Shown: positions 27,101 through 36,689 of the stretch, in pieces
How positions within the stretch are numbered: the first letter of the stretch is position 1
How the letters are laid out: every line of letters begins with the position of its first letter
DNA from: Liolophura sinensis
Lineage: Eukaryota; Mollusca; Polyplacophora; Chitonida; Chitonidae
Assembly (NCBI RefSeq): GCF_032854445.1
Contig: NC_088306.1
Location: 16,465,764 to 16,529,763 of the forward strand
Length of the DNA: 64,000 nt
Direction of reading: 5' to 3'
Notes under the pieces: generated by a model
What the model was told of the DNA's origin: nothing
Databases searched by the model: none
What the model saw: the letters and a program-made list of their open reading frames with translations, nothing else
Program-made: the position numbers and the translations under genes

Positions 27101-30100
27101 TACACTAAAGGGTATATTGGTGATCTGCTAGCTTTAAACAATCCATATATAGGCTGTTAAAGACAAACACTCACTTTTTCTGGATTTAAAGGACACTACA
27201 GATTCTCCAGAAGTTCTTCTTATCTGGGCCTGTATTTATACATAAACCCAAAATGGCTTCCTGTCTAGCACACCTTACTACAAGAGGGATAGTTTCAGTT
27301 TTAAAAATGTAATTATCCAACCTTGGGCAGCAACACACCAAAGGGTCCTGCCTATGGCGTGTACATATCTCGCCTTGTAGTATTTGTTAGATAGTCTGTA
27401 TAGTTATCTGACAATTCCAATCAACGCCACAAAGTAATTACTGTAAAAAAAACTAGTGTGTCAATGTTATTCCATCAAACGCTTACACTTTAAGTTTCTG
27501 AAATTTTGGAATGAAAACCATACACTTGTTAGTAAATATGGACATATCGGTCAGAATATCTGGAACTGTGCTTTGTAAATGTGTCTAATTCCGCTTAAGC
27601 AAGGACTAGGAGCTGGGTATTCATCGTGTTGAATTAGATTGCCACGTTGGATATACATGTGTGATGCATATTTTATTATGGACAACTTAAATACCAGAAT
27701 TGTTAATGATTTGAACACTAATTTCACTCATTCGCCCGGAACATTGTGTATTTGCAACATCACAGAAAATTGTTGACACCTTCTCTTGATATGATTGCGT
27801 CCTGATTTCGTACTTTATATACTTTCTTAGTTCTCAGTGATTTTTTGTCAAAAGTCTTTTGGTAATTGGCCTTGCGATTATTGACCTGGAACGCCCATTT
27901 TGGTTGACCGCTGTTGTACTAATGTCTGTTTCGACACAAAGATTCATTTCATTTGATAAGCTGTCGCTGATATCGGATGGGGCCAATCAAATGCAGCATC
28001 AATGCGCTGATCTTAATGGTTCGGTTATTTGCGTCAAATGTGTGTTTCGTTTTTAGAAAAAGCAGATCTGTCTCCTGTGATATGCCTTTAATGATGTATT
28101 GTACGACGAGGAGTCATTAGGTGTGTGTTCATATATTTTGTCTTCTTGTGACAGGGATAGCACATGCCGCCAAAGTGCTGCCGCCACTGAAGTATCAAGC
28201 CAAAGACACCAGACATGACACACCACCCAGTCATATTATACTGACACCGGGTTTCCTTGCTCTAACCTCTAAGCGCCAAGCGAGGCACCAGCAAGTACCA
28301 TTTTTAACTTCCTTGGTATGACTTCGAGGCGGATGCTCTAATTATTAGGCCATCGCAGCTGTCAAGAAAAGTGACTCTCTGTATGCTGTTATCCTTGTGG
28401 TATGGACCAACTATTAATGATCAGATAAACATAGATACATGCCCTACGTTGACCAAACCATAATACCGATTGGTAGGGTTTCAGCAGCCTTTCACAAATG
28501 GGTTCTTGAGTTCGAATCTCAAGCTACGGTTTTATCTTGGAAAATTATCTGCTTATGCGTAATGTATTCTTTTGGTTATATGCCTGTGTGAACTCATTTT
28601 GAATGCAGCGTGAAATAAAAGCAGATATCAATGCATAGATGAATCTCTAGCATGGTCTACAGGCCTACCTTTGATGATGTTCCTTGCAGAAGCTAGCATC
28701 AAGCCAATGGCGAACTCTGCCACGACCGGGTCGAGGATTCCAGGCGAGTTACAAAACTTGATACCTCGCTTGTTATACGCTATGACGTCCACCCTCTCAA
28801 CTCCCACACTGATGCTAGTGATGATCTTTATGTTCGGAAACACTGAATCCAGCTTGTCCAACAGACCAAAATCATTTCCTCTGTTAAAGATGGCGGCCAC
28901 AACCTTCAATAAATTACAGGGGATAGAAAATCAAAAATTATGGTAGCAAAAAAACTGGTAGCATAATCCGGCGCGGGAGCTGGATTCGAACTTATGACCT
29001 TTCAGTCCATGGGCAATAATATAAAGTGTCTTGGAACGCCCTTTACGGACTACGAATGGTATATTAATGTCGGACTTGACGCTTATATTTACGCTTTAAA
29101 ACTCGGCTAGAGCGTGTACAGAAAGGCAAAATGAGGCTGACAAGTAATTAGGATATAGCCTGCGCCGTTACTTCAAACTGGCATATTTTAATTGTAAAAG
29201 AAGACTATCAGTCAGTAAGAATGAACCAGAGAACAGGGCTGACTTTGAACTGGTTTAATATGATTGTATCTTAAATGTGATGACAACACAGCATTTTGAG
29301 TAATTCTAGACCTGTGACGTCTAATTAATTGAAAATAACATCACTTCAATCTTTTTCTTTTTTACCTAATTCTGCTGAAGTCATAGTGCTAGGGGACGTG
29401 TAAATTGCTACTGTGTATGCATTTACTGAATGCATAACTGAAAAGGGGTAAACTGAAAAGAGGCCGTATTTCATCGGTCACGTGTAATTAGCCAGCTATC
29501 ACACTGTCGTCGCTGCTCTGGTTTTACTCTCTATGCTGTACGTCCTTAGATATATTGATTGGCTGTGTTGGCTCAATCTGTATTGCTGGAAACTGTCCGC
29601 GTACTCCTTGGTTGAGCTCAGTTCCAAACCAGACACCATAAAAAAGCACAATTCACTACGTATCACCTCATCTATTGTCCCCAACTTATTCTGCCGACTA
29701 CTTTAATGAAGAACCCTTTCTTCCTAAAGTAAGTCGGGTCTAAGTGTGGGTGTGTTGTTCATTCCTCCCTTTGTGACAACGTTTTTTGGGCAAACTGCTG
29801 ACAAGTGCATTCTGAGGGAACCATTAATGAGCAGATCAGCTTAGATCCGACTTGCCAATAGTTGTTTCCGAATTGTCAATCACGAACACGCAACTGACCA
29901 ATCATAAGCAGTATTGTTGCAAATAGGTCAACCGGATGTCTCACACATTGGTTACAAATGTTCAATCTGTCTGTGATGTTATGACGTCACAATTGCTTTC
30001 AAAAGGGAATGGACTGGAAGTAACGTTGTCACGAGAAGGGGTGGTGGGACGTGTTAGATCTATCCATTCGCAGGGGAAAGTAACCTCTTCGGCTTATTTA

Positions 30101-30349
30101 TTTATCCAACCATATACAAGTGCAGCGCTCAAAACGATTATCAATATATGCACGTAACAGAACACGTTTAATTTCAACACTTTCAATTTCCCTTACTTTT
30201 TTGCCAAGTTCCGGGTTCTTTTCCACGTCACGTGACCAGATGATGTCAAAGTATTCTCTGAACTGTTCGGCATATTCCGGACGGATCCCCCACTCGGGAT
30301 TTTCGTCACACAGATTGTTCATCAAGACACACGGACGAGTTGAGGCCAT
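13795..30349 (-). CDS. D-isomer-specific 2-hydroxyacid dehydrogenase (GRHPR-like), five exons
   Basis: Exons 30349-30197, 28903-28669, 17600-17414, 15834-15656 and 14048-13795 join in phase to encode 335 residues from ATG to TGA, the normal family length. The family reduces 2-keto acids such as glyoxylate or hydroxypyruvate with NAD(P)H. Visible hallmarks are the Rossmann motif GLGRIG (164-169), catalytic Arg251 in NVGRG, Glu280 in DPEP, and His299 in TPHIAG. An acidic residue, Asp188, closes the second Rossmann strand (YYDKFRR), which favours NAD over NADP by general rule; the basic residues after it leave this open. No signal peptide or membrane segment is seen, so it is likely cytosolic. 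An AG acceptor (TTTTCAG) lies five bases before the ATG, implying an upstream untranslated exon. The exact substrate cannot be decided from sequence alone. Confidence 0.95.
14307..14578 (-). mobile_element. SINE family A, full length, with target-site duplication
   Basis: 272-bp copy inside intron 4 of the dehydrogenase gene. Read on the minus strand it begins with a tRNA-like head (GGCCTCCGTGGCTCAGTCGG, B-box-like TGAGTTCAAGTCC) and ends in an (ATAA)n tail. It is flanked by a perfect 12-bp duplication, TTGCTTATTTAA (14295-14306 and 14579-14590). This copy best represents the intact family. Confidence 0.9.
15275..15390 (-). mobile_element. SINE family B fragment
   Basis: Shares ACACCAGACATGACAC, CCAGTC and CACTGACACCGGG with the longer family-B copies at 28095-28372 and 48708-49005. 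Truncated at both ends, within intron 4. Confidence 0.6.
15656..15834 (-). CDS. Dehydrogenase exon 4
   Basis: Acceptor TTCGCAG, donor CGAG then GTAAAT. It contains [15 protein letters not shown] and the catalytic arginine segment AIVINVGRG at its end. Confidence 0.96.
16545..17360. repeat. Degenerate GC-rich minisatellite in intron 3
   Basis: About twenty irregular copies of a unit near 40 bp with the core GGACCTCCGCGACC, ACACTGGACAAGGGCTAA. The G run at 17096-17108 lies within it. Non-coding. Confidence 0.8.
17414..17600 (-). CDS. Dehydrogenase exon 3 (NAD-binding)
   Basis: Acceptor GTTTCAG at 17601-17607, donor AG then GTAAAA. It carries [10 protein letters not shown] and the acidic strand end YYDKFRR. 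The intron before it is 11,068 bp. Confidence 0.96.
17640..17850 (+). repeat. Interspersed repeat family C, copy 1
   Basis: Recognised by comparison with 29265-29560 and 51560-51840: shared blocks CTAAGCCATGGTGCTAG, CGTGTGACCATTTGC and CTCTCTATGCTGAACGT. It has no open frame. It may be the tail of a larger retroelement. Confidence 0.6.
17924..18101. repeat. (TA)n microsatellite split by a fold-back
   Basis: TA runs at about 17924-18001 and 18055-18101 flank a perfect 19-bp inverted repeat: AGGTGAGAGACAACTGTAA at 18002-18020 and its reverse complement at 18037-18055. The left arm and loop recur directly at 18102-18134, exactly 100 bp away. Confidence 0.95.
18150..18505 (+). pseudogene. LINE reverse-transcriptase ORF, degenerate C-terminal remnant
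   Basis: With frame shifts and stops, the plus strand reads [20 protein letters not shown] and later [20 protein letters not shown] and CSNCDV...NECHVL. This spacing (TGRW, then a Cys-x2-Cys, then an acidic residue and His) is typical of the zinc-ribbon tail at the end of animal LINE ORFs. It is dead and lies in intron 2 of the dehydrogenase gene. The assignment is by motif resemblance only. Confidence 0.5.
19755..19865 (-). mobile_element. SINE family A, 5'-truncated, with perfect 14-bp duplication
   Basis: Only the 3' 111 bp is present, from the (ATAA)n tail to CCCGGGCTGTGCCCGG. It is bounded by identical GAAAATGACATTGA at 19741-19754 and 19866-19879. Clean truncation plus a perfect duplication indicates target-primed insertion, probably recent. 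Confidence 0.92.
20055..20305. mobile_element. MITE-like element related to 52422-52679
   Basis: Contains AACAGAAAGCCTGTTGTCTGA near the left and, inverted, GGACAACAGACTTTCTGTTA near the right. The interior is rich in CAGATTAATCTGTT-type palindromes. A smaller piece lies at 19615-19690. The ends are too diverged to define. Confidence 0.5.
20308..20450 (-). mobile_element. SINE family A, 5'-truncated
   Basis: Starts with a TTATTTATTTATTT tract and continues through the standard 3' body to GGCAGGCC. It abuts the MITE-like element on its left. No clear target duplication. Confidence 0.8.
20725..21390. repeat. Degenerate ~75-bp array built from a retroelement-associated unit
   Basis: Roughly nine diverged copies of a unit with GAGCCAGAACGTCCTTTATG, GTTGACGGCTGGTATACGAA and TGACACCTAGATTGGG. 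The same unit occurs singly beside reverse-transcriptase fragments at about 27865-27950, 33695-33765 and 44650-44710. Confidence 0.65.
21410..21755 (-). mobile_element. Possible tRNA-derived SINE, third type
   Basis: An AT-rich tail (TTATTTATTCATTTCATTCT) at the left and a B-box-like GTGAGTTCAAACC on the minus strand near 21670 frame a 340-bp unit. Only one copy seen, so the call is tentative. Confidence 0.4.
21760..22960. other. Intron sequence without recognised features
   Basis: Part of intron 2 of the dehydrogenase gene. A 105-codon frame at 22347-22664 shows no recognisable domain and no convincing splice context. Confidence 0.5.
22965..23775. repeat. ~55-bp minisatellite
   Basis: About fourteen copies of a unit with AACAATGTTACCGTGGTAGT, TACGGGCAAGTAAGAATC. 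Copies on the right change to GATCATATCAACCACTGCTG. Lies in intron 2. Confidence 0.85.
24480..25745. repeat. 32-bp minisatellite
   Basis: About forty copies of GAAAACTGATGACGGTCCTT plus CCTGACAAGGGT. The period of 32 is not a multiple of three, so the minus strand is open in all three frames over hundreds of bases without being coding. Confidence 0.93.
25919..26052 (+). mobile_element. SINE family A, 5'-truncated, with 11-bp duplication
   Basis: Body from CAACCTGCGGATGGTCGTGG to the (AAAT)n tail, flanked by TAGAGGAATTA at 25908-25918 and 26053-26063. Confidence 0.88.
26075..28060 (+). mobile_element. Reverse-transcriptase retroelement remnant, copy 3 (probably Penelope-like)
   Basis: Nucleotide blocks match the copy at 31716-33760: CTCTGGAGGAACT, GGATTCC...ATGCATAAAT, TTCCAAACGTCT-like, then 27090-27480 with GATCTGCTAGCTTTAAACAA (motif C region) and GCCTATGGCGTGTACATATC. 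The middle (about 26400-27060) does not match and may be an insertion or replacement. The tail carries the shared GCGATTATTGACCTGGAACG unit. No intact frame. Confidence 0.6.
28095..28372 (-). mobile_element. SINE family B, diverged
   Basis: Shares GACGACGAGGAGTCATTAGG and CACCAGACATGACAC with 48708-49005, and CGCCAAGCGAGG with 35360-35695. The tRNA-like head lies at the right end. Confidence 0.65.
28669..28903 (-). CDS. Dehydrogenase exon 2
   Basis: 78 codons plus one base; acceptor TTGAAG, donor G then GTAGGC. It contains the family segment [11 protein letters not shown] (substrate-domain loop) and [16 protein letters not shown], the helix leading into the nucleotide domain. Confidence 0.95.
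28970..29110. repeat. tRNA-like fragment and retroelement tail unit
   Basis: On the minus strand GGTCATAAGTTCGAATCC looks like the 3' half of a tRNA or tRNA-derived SINE. Beside it on the plus strand is TTGGAACGCCCTTTACGGAC, the tail unit also seen at 33710. No intact tRNA can be folded from it. Confidence 0.4.
29265..29560 (+). repeat. Interspersed repeat family C, copy 2
   Basis: AAATGTGATGACAACACAGC at its left edge recurs at 40715; AAAGAGGCCGTATTTCA and CTCTCTATGCTGTACGT recur in the other copies. Lies in intron 1 of the dehydrogenase gene. Confidence 0.65.
30197..30349 (-). CDS. Dehydrogenase exon 1 (start)
   Basis: ATG at 30349-30347 in good context (AAGATGG). 51 codons, ending GKK before donor GTAAGG; phase 0. 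It encodes the N-terminal part of the substrate-binding domain. The acceptor-like TTTTCAG at 30355-30356 suggests exon 1 begins at 30354 and that the transcript starts in a separate 5' exon. Confidence 0.92.
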
Positions 30350-30869
30350 CTTGTCTGAAAAGAAAAGATTTATTTAAAATGAGAAATATAATGAAATGAT
30401 GATCTTGAGCCATTATTTACAGGGATACAAATGTGTCTCCTGACATAATTTGGTTTCCAAGGTGTGAGTTTTCTGAACCTCGGTTGTACCTTCGTAACCT
30501 GGCTTTTGCCTTTTTAACGCCGATATTACTCTGGCCTTTACTTTCGTTACGCTAACCGTATCCTGGGTTTTCCTCTGTAACGTACACCTACTTTACCCTC
30601 ACTTTTCCCTTTGCATCAATGACTTTACCATGGCTTTTCAATTCTTTACGCCGACGCTACTCAGGCTTTTTCCTTTGTGACGCTGAACCTACCCTGACTT
30701 TTGCCTTCGTAACTCTGACTTTAACCTGCATTTCGCCTTCGTAACTTTGACATTACCCTGGTTTTTGACTTTGCATCGGTGACTTTATCATGGCTTTTTC
30801 CCTTTGTAACACTGCACATTACCCTAAGTTTTCATTTCATAACGCTCTTCTTACTCTGGCTTCATTTCA

Positions 30870-31042
30870 ATTTATATATTTTATTTATTTGATTGGTGTT
30901 TTACGCCGTACTCAGGAATATTTCACTTATACGACGGCGGCCAGCATTATGGTGGGAGGAAACCGGGCACAGCCCGAAGGAAACCCACGACCATCCGCAG
31001 GTTGCTGACAGACCTTCCCACAGGAAGCCAGCATGGGCTGGA
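30870..31042 (-). mobile_element. SINE family A inserted in the minisatellite
   Basis: 5'-truncated and internally deleted near ACCTTCCCACAGGAAGCC. Flanked by GGCTTCATTTC at 30859-30869 and 31043-31053. Confidence 0.88.
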
Positions 31043-31429
31043 GGCTTCATTTCTTGAGGTTAAGCTATTTTTTCCCAGTGTAACGTTTCTGTTACCCCTA
31101 TCCTTTACCTTCGTAACGCTAACCTTATCCTCGCTGTTCCTTGTGTAACTTTGACTTTATCCTGACTTTTCCCTTTGCATCGTTGACTTTACAATAGCTT
31201 TTCAATTCTCAACCCAGACCTTTTTCCTGGCTTTTGCCTTCGTAACGCTGATCCTACAATGGCTTTTGCCTTAATAACGCCGACCATGCACTGGCTTTTG
31301 CCTTCGTAACACCGACCTAACACTGGTGTTTGCCTTCATAACGCCGACCATGCACTAGCTTTTGCCATCGTATTGCTAACCTTATTCTGGCTCTTGTCTT
31401 CGTAACGGTGATGTTACCTTGGCTTTTGA

Positions 31430-31645
31430 TATATTTATTTTTTTTGATAAATGTTTTAAGCCGTATTCAAGAATATTTCACTTATACGACGGCGGCCAGC
31501 ATTATGCTCGGTGGAAACCCACGTTGCTGTCAGACCTTCCCACGTACGGACGGAGAGGAAATCAGCGTGGTATGAACTTAAACTCACCGCATCGGTGTGA
31601 GGGTCTTGGGTTATTTCGCCGCCCTGGCGTGTTAACCCCCTCGTC
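31430..31645 (-). mobile_element. SINE family A, near full length, inserted in the minisatellite
   Basis: Tail TTATTTTTTTTGATAAATG, body with ACGACGGCGGCCAGCATTAT, tRNA-like head degenerate (GGGTTATTTCGCCGCCCTGG). The internal GGGCACAGCCC block is deleted. Confidence 0.75.
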
Positions 31646-31715
31646 CGCTGACCTCACCCTGGCTTTTGCCTTCGTGACGCTGACTTTACCCTGGCTTTTG
31701 CCTTCTATACACCGT

Positions 31716-33760
31716 ATAGACATTGATGCTCTACCTAAATAAAGACATTGATGCTCTACCTAAAGTTGAACAGGTTCTGAAGGATCCCACTGTGAAAGAA
31801 ACACTCGCTGACCTTCATAGTAAATTTGTCATCGCTGTAGGAGACAAGGCTCCTAATGATGTCATCTTTATTTGCAAGAATTATTATTATAAAATTCTTG
31901 TTCAAGAGCTATGTACATCTACAACGACATCCACGTATTCTGCTACTACCTGTACTCTGGAGGAACTATTTAATAAACACAAAACCTTTCTTAAAGAAAG
32001 GTGCCTAAATATACCTACCCGTCATACAGAAATACCACAACTTTACTGGATTCCTAACATGCATAAATTCCCATACAAGGCTCGATTTATTGCGATTTCA
32101 AGAAGTTGTACCACCAAACTTGTCAACCCTACTTACGACAGTGTTACAAAAAGTAAAGTCATTTTGGAATAAGTACTGTTGTGCCATAACAAAAAATTCA
32201 GGTGTCAACTGCATGTGGATTCTTAACAATTCCAAACGTCTTACAACGTCTTATAGAAGAACTTGATGCTCACATGCATATACAGTACAAAGACGTATTC
32301 ACATGGGATTTCTATACTCTCTGTACCACAATTCCTCACAAAGATCTTATTGAAAGAATATCGTCGTTAATTGTCTAGGTATTTACTAAAACAGGTCACC
32401 GTTACATTAACGTCAGAAGCAATAAGGCTTTCTTTAGTTCTACCCTTTATAAAGGTTACCACTCACTGGATGTTACATTATTTGTTGAATTACTTGGATT
32501 TCTCATTAATAACATCTATGTGAAATTCGGGGATATCATTTACAGTGCATACATGTAGGTGTTCCAGTGGGTACCAATTGTGCGCCTCTTTTGGCAGATT
32601 TATACCTGTTTTCATATGAATACGACTATATGCCGAAATTACTTAAAAGTAATATCTTTAAAGCTCGATCCTTTTCATTTACCAGGCGGTATATTAATGA
32701 TCTACTGGCGTTAAATAACCCCCATATTGATGAACAGGTGAAGGAAATCCATCCGCCTTCATTGGATTTAAAGGAGACAACAGATAGTCCTGATGGTACA
32801 TCTTATTTGGATCTATATCTGTACAAAGACGAACAAGGTCTCCTTTCACGCTGCCTTTGCAACAAAGGGATAATTTCAATTTTGATATTGTAAATTATCC
32901 GTATTTGGATAGCAATATACCAAAGGATCCTGCATATGGCGTATACATATCTCGCCTTGTAGCATTTGTCAGATCTTGCGTAAATTGTGATGACTTTAAT
33001 GTGCGTCACAAGTTGTAAAAGTTCAAAAACTAGTTTCTCAAGGATACTCCAAATTTTACAATGAGTAAAACACTTTCGTTGGCAGGTATAGACAGAGCGT
33101 TCAGAATCTCTGGCGATCTGCATTGTGATCAACCCCGTAGACGGCGCTGTGTATCGCGTACAAGGTATTTAACAACATAAATGTCGCTGGTTGCCGAGTG
33201 TAACCGTTGTAGACAGCTTTTATACAGACCAACATGTCATGTGTAAGATCTTAGATGGCGCCTCTTGTAGTAGGAGATCCTTACATATTAACGGGAAAGG
33301 CGTAATCGTCCGTAACTTTTGAGTCACAATCTGTTCGGTTAATGTCTGTAACGCTCGTCATTTTCGAACTGTATCTAATACCGCTTAACCTGGGGCCAGG
33401 GGCCGTAAAGGCAGCCATGTTCATTACATCTGCATGATGCCTTTATTAACAGTTGCAATCAAAGCGCGACTGAGATACCTTGTTTAATCGTTATTTGACC
33501 TCAAACTCATTCATGGACTACGAATTTGAACTTTGATATGGAATTCATGCCTGGAATATCCACTGTCTCCCCGGCTTCATTGAAAATTGATGACCGCTTC
33601 TCTCGTGTGTGTTACAGGCTTTATTTCCTATTTGTATAATTTCTTATATACCTTTGTCTTTGGGAGCCAGTGTTAAACGTTGTTTTGGAACTGGATCTTG
33701 CGATTATCAACTTGGAACGCCCTTTACGGACTACGAATGGAATATGAATGTCGGACATGA
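31716..33760 (+). mobile_element. Reverse-transcriptase retroelement, copy 1 (probably Penelope-like), inactive
   Basis: The best copy in the window. The first block (about 31741-32172) encodes IPQLYWIPNMHKFPYKARFI. After a frame break, TWDFYTLCTTIPHKDL (motif A, aspartate kept) appears, then a TAG stop; in a third frame GTNCAPLLADLYLFSYEYD (motif B) and RRYINDLLALNN (motif C). The usual YxDD box reads YIND, so one catalytic aspartate is lost. Frameshifts, stops and this change make it dead. The downstream non-coding tail reaches about 33760 and includes AACAGTTGCAATCAAAGCGC. The RT type with GTNCAPLLADL is, to my knowledge, of the Penelope-like kind; a LINE or other class is possible. It lies inside the 32-bp minisatellite. 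Confidence 0.75.
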
Positions 33761-33764
33761 CGCT

Positions 33765-34545
33765 TATATTCGTAACGCTGACCTTATTTTGGCTTTTGCC
33801 TTCGTAACGCTGACCTTATCCTGGCTTTTGTCTTCGTGACGCTGACCTTACCCTGGCTTTTGCCTTCGTAATGCTGACCTTACCCTGGATTTTGTTTTCG
33901 TAACGCTGACCTTACCCTGGCTTCTGTCTTCGTGACGATGACCTTACCCTGGCTTTTGTCTTCGTAACGCTGACCTTTACCCTGGCTTTTGCCTTCGTAA
34001 GGCTGACCTTATCCTGGATTTTGTCTTCGTAACGCTGACCTTTATACTGGCTTTTGCCTTCGTAACGCTGACGTTACCCTGGCTTTTGCCTTCGTGACGC
34101 TGACCTTACCCTGGCTTTTGTCTTTGTGACGCTGACATCACCCTGGCTTTTGCCTTCGTGACGCTGACCTTATCCTGGCTTTTGTCTTCGTGACGCTGAC
34201 CTTATCCTGGCTTTTGTCTTCGTAACGCTGACGTTACCCTGGCTTTTGCCTTCGTAACACTGACGTTACCCTGGCTTTTGCGTTCGTAACGCTGACGTTA
34301 CCCTGGCTTTTGCCTTCGTAACGCTGACCTTATCCTGGCTTTGCCTTCGTATAGCGCACCTTGCCCTGACTTTTGCCTTTGTAACACTGATCTTGCCCCT
34401 GGCTTATACTCTCCTACCACTGACAATATCTATTATCGTTGTGATGCTGACATAACCCTCGCTTTATCCTTCGTAAAGGTTGATAATATCCTGGCTTTAG
34501 CTTTCGTGAACACTGAAGATATCCTGAATTTTCTTTTCACAAATT
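33765..34545. repeat. 32-bp minisatellite, right part
   Basis: About 24 well-conserved copies of the same unit as 30475-31715 (CGTAACGCTGACCTTACCC plus TGGCTTTTGCCTT). The array appears split by the retroelement. Confidence 0.93.
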
Positions 34546-34549
34546 ATTG

Positions 34550-35348
34550 ACCTTTCCGTAGCTTTTGCTTCACATATCTGGCCGCACATAATTACTTTTG
34601 CCCTGTGACCTGTGCTATTTACATGTCACCACTTTTTCTTCACAACACGGCCGCGAATGGTTATGCCAATCACTCTTGTTTTCTTTCTTTTTCCCTTCCG
34701 TTGTTAATAGTACTTCTCATTTTCTTTGCATAACTCCCGTTGCCCTTCCACTGTTAATAGCGATTTAGCATTTCCCTTGACACCACGGACCTTGTCTTTC
34801 CTCTGATATTAGCAATTACACTTTAGTTTAAACCATTAAAGTGCGCATCTTTTGTAAAGTGGTCCCTCGAGTTTCTGTTTACGGTAATTAACACGCTTTC
34901 CTTTTAACCTTGTGCTGATCTTGTAACATTGACAACCACTTACCCAGGCCAGTCCTGCTAATACAACTTCTTTGATTAACTTACATCCCTTTTTTCTGAA
35001 GCAATGCCATTCATTTTTTTCTCTTTCACACTCAAAATTCTCACACTTACCTTTCGAGGTTGTATTTTTTAAAGCCGTATAACAGGGTTACAGGTGTTAC
35101 CCAAATGCCAGCTAATTTTACAGGTAAGCCTGGTGACAACTGTCCAGAACCAGTTGTTGGTGTCCACACTATCAGAACTTTGTGGGAACTATGCCAGACG
35201 TCTTCTCCCCGTGTCCCCACCGCTTACCATGCACACACACACACACACACACCTTATCTATTCACACCTCCATAAATTGCCAAGAATGTAGGTTACCTAC
35301 CTGTGAGACTTTCACCGATTTAAACTGACTAGGCATTAAGTACATGCC
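34550..35348. other. No gene seen
   Basis: AT-rich, unassigned sequence with a short (CA)n run at about 35229-35252. Confidence 0.5.
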
Positions 35349-35359
35349 AAAATCTTATA

Positions 35360-35695
35360 GTGAGTGAGTGAGTGCTTGGGCTTTAATGTCGTGCTTAACA
35401 ATTTTTCAGTCATATGACGACGAAAGAATCCTTAGAGTGTATGTATTGTTGCACGACGGATTTCCACCGCTCTTTTATCTAGTGCTGCTTCACTGACACG
35501 CCTTACCGAAGGCAAGTAAGCAGCCCCGCCCGGGCCTTTACACTGATACGGGTCCACATGTTGTTGCACGCTTCCCTTCATGCTGAACGCCAAGCGAGGA
35601 AGTTACAACTTCCTCTTTTAAGGCCTTCGGTGTGACTCGACCTGGATCCACCGTTCCCGAAGCAGACGCTCTACCAACTATGCTATCGGGGCCGC
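35360..35695 (-). mobile_element. SINE family B, full length, with 11-bp duplication
   Basis: On the minus strand it starts with a clear tRNA-like head: GCGGCCCCGATAGCATAG, then TTGGTAGAGCGTCTGC, with a B-box-like GGTCGAGTC. It ends in an ACTCACTCACTC simple-repeat tail. Flanked by AAAATCTTATA at 35349-35359 and 35696-35706. The best representative of family B here. Confidence 0.88.
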
Positions 35696-36007
35696 AAAAT
35701 CTTATAAGGCCTACTACTATTATATAGTGACACGATAGCTTAAGTCATGATGTAGGATTTTACTCAAGTTCTGATGACAGAGACAGGTCACCTAAATTTT
35801 TACCAAACATCTCATTTTGACCATATAACAAAAACAACGCACAAACACAACATCCTAGAGTTAGTCTAAATACTTTTAAATTACTAATAAACGTATAGAT
35901 CTTTTTTTTTTAAACAGCACGAACGGGTGCTTAATAGAAAACTGTACATTTAAGAAGTGTGGGATTATTTACCAATTTAGTTGTCTGCTTTAGTTGAAAG
36001 CAGTTGT

Positions 36008-36222
36008 GGTGCCAATTCCACAAAGCCATTACTGACTTAAACCAGAATTCAAAACGCCGTCACATTGTTTATTTTTGGTACTCAGAGTTGAAATTTTGAC
36101 ACGTTTGTCTCGAAATAAGTCATAAGGTGGTCAAACTTTGAATTTCAATTGTCTCAACATAAGCTCAGAACTCGTATCTTAAAATTTGACAGTCACGAAT
36201 GATTTTGTTGAATTGGCCCCTT
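36008..36222. mobile_element. MITE-like element with CCAATTC..ACAAA inverted ends
   Basis: Left end GTGCCAATTCCACAAAGCCA and right end, inverted, GGGGCCAATTCAACAAAATC. About 215 bp, non-coding. The interior TTTTTGGTACTC.GAGTTGAAA is shared with 47216-47421. Confidence 0.7.
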
Positions 36223-36689
36223 TCGCTAAGACGTTGTCCATGCTAAGTCTAATTCATCTTCGTGATGTTGGACTTCAGAATTGCCTGATCTTGACTCACC
36301 GGATCTTGACTTATCAGATCTTGACTTAAGAAGACAATGAAATCATTAAGACCTTGGTTTGAAACACTATTGGTTGTAAACACACAGAACTTGTTCATGC
36401 AAGAATCATTGCAAGGTAAAGGCGTCTTTTAAAGTTTTACATTATGTTGCCTCATAAAAACGGACCAATGTCATCTTTCAAAGGGAAGTAGCCATCAAAG
36501 TAACATGGCTAAAAACAAACAGAGGGAAGCAATCAACACAAATTTTAAAGAGTTTTACTTATGTTTTTTTAACATGTCTTTGGCACCATGTAAAGCTGAT
36601 CAGAAGAAATGCAGAATAAATTCACGCTCTATGCCATGCTCGTCACCAGGTCTGTTCAGACATACAGAAAAGACAATAACATTAGCCTG

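Larger units (their letters stand above)
30475..31715. repeat. 32-bp minisatellite, left part
   Basis: Copies of TTACCCTGGCTTTTGCCTTC plus GTAACGCTGACC, diverged, interrupted by SINE copies at 30870-31042 and about 31430-31645. It continues beyond the retroelement at 33765. Confidence 0.88.

Noticed and set aside
28980-29040. Possible tRNA gene on the minus strand
   Set aside because: Only the T-arm side is present; no matching acceptor stem or D arm, so it is a tRNA-like fragment.
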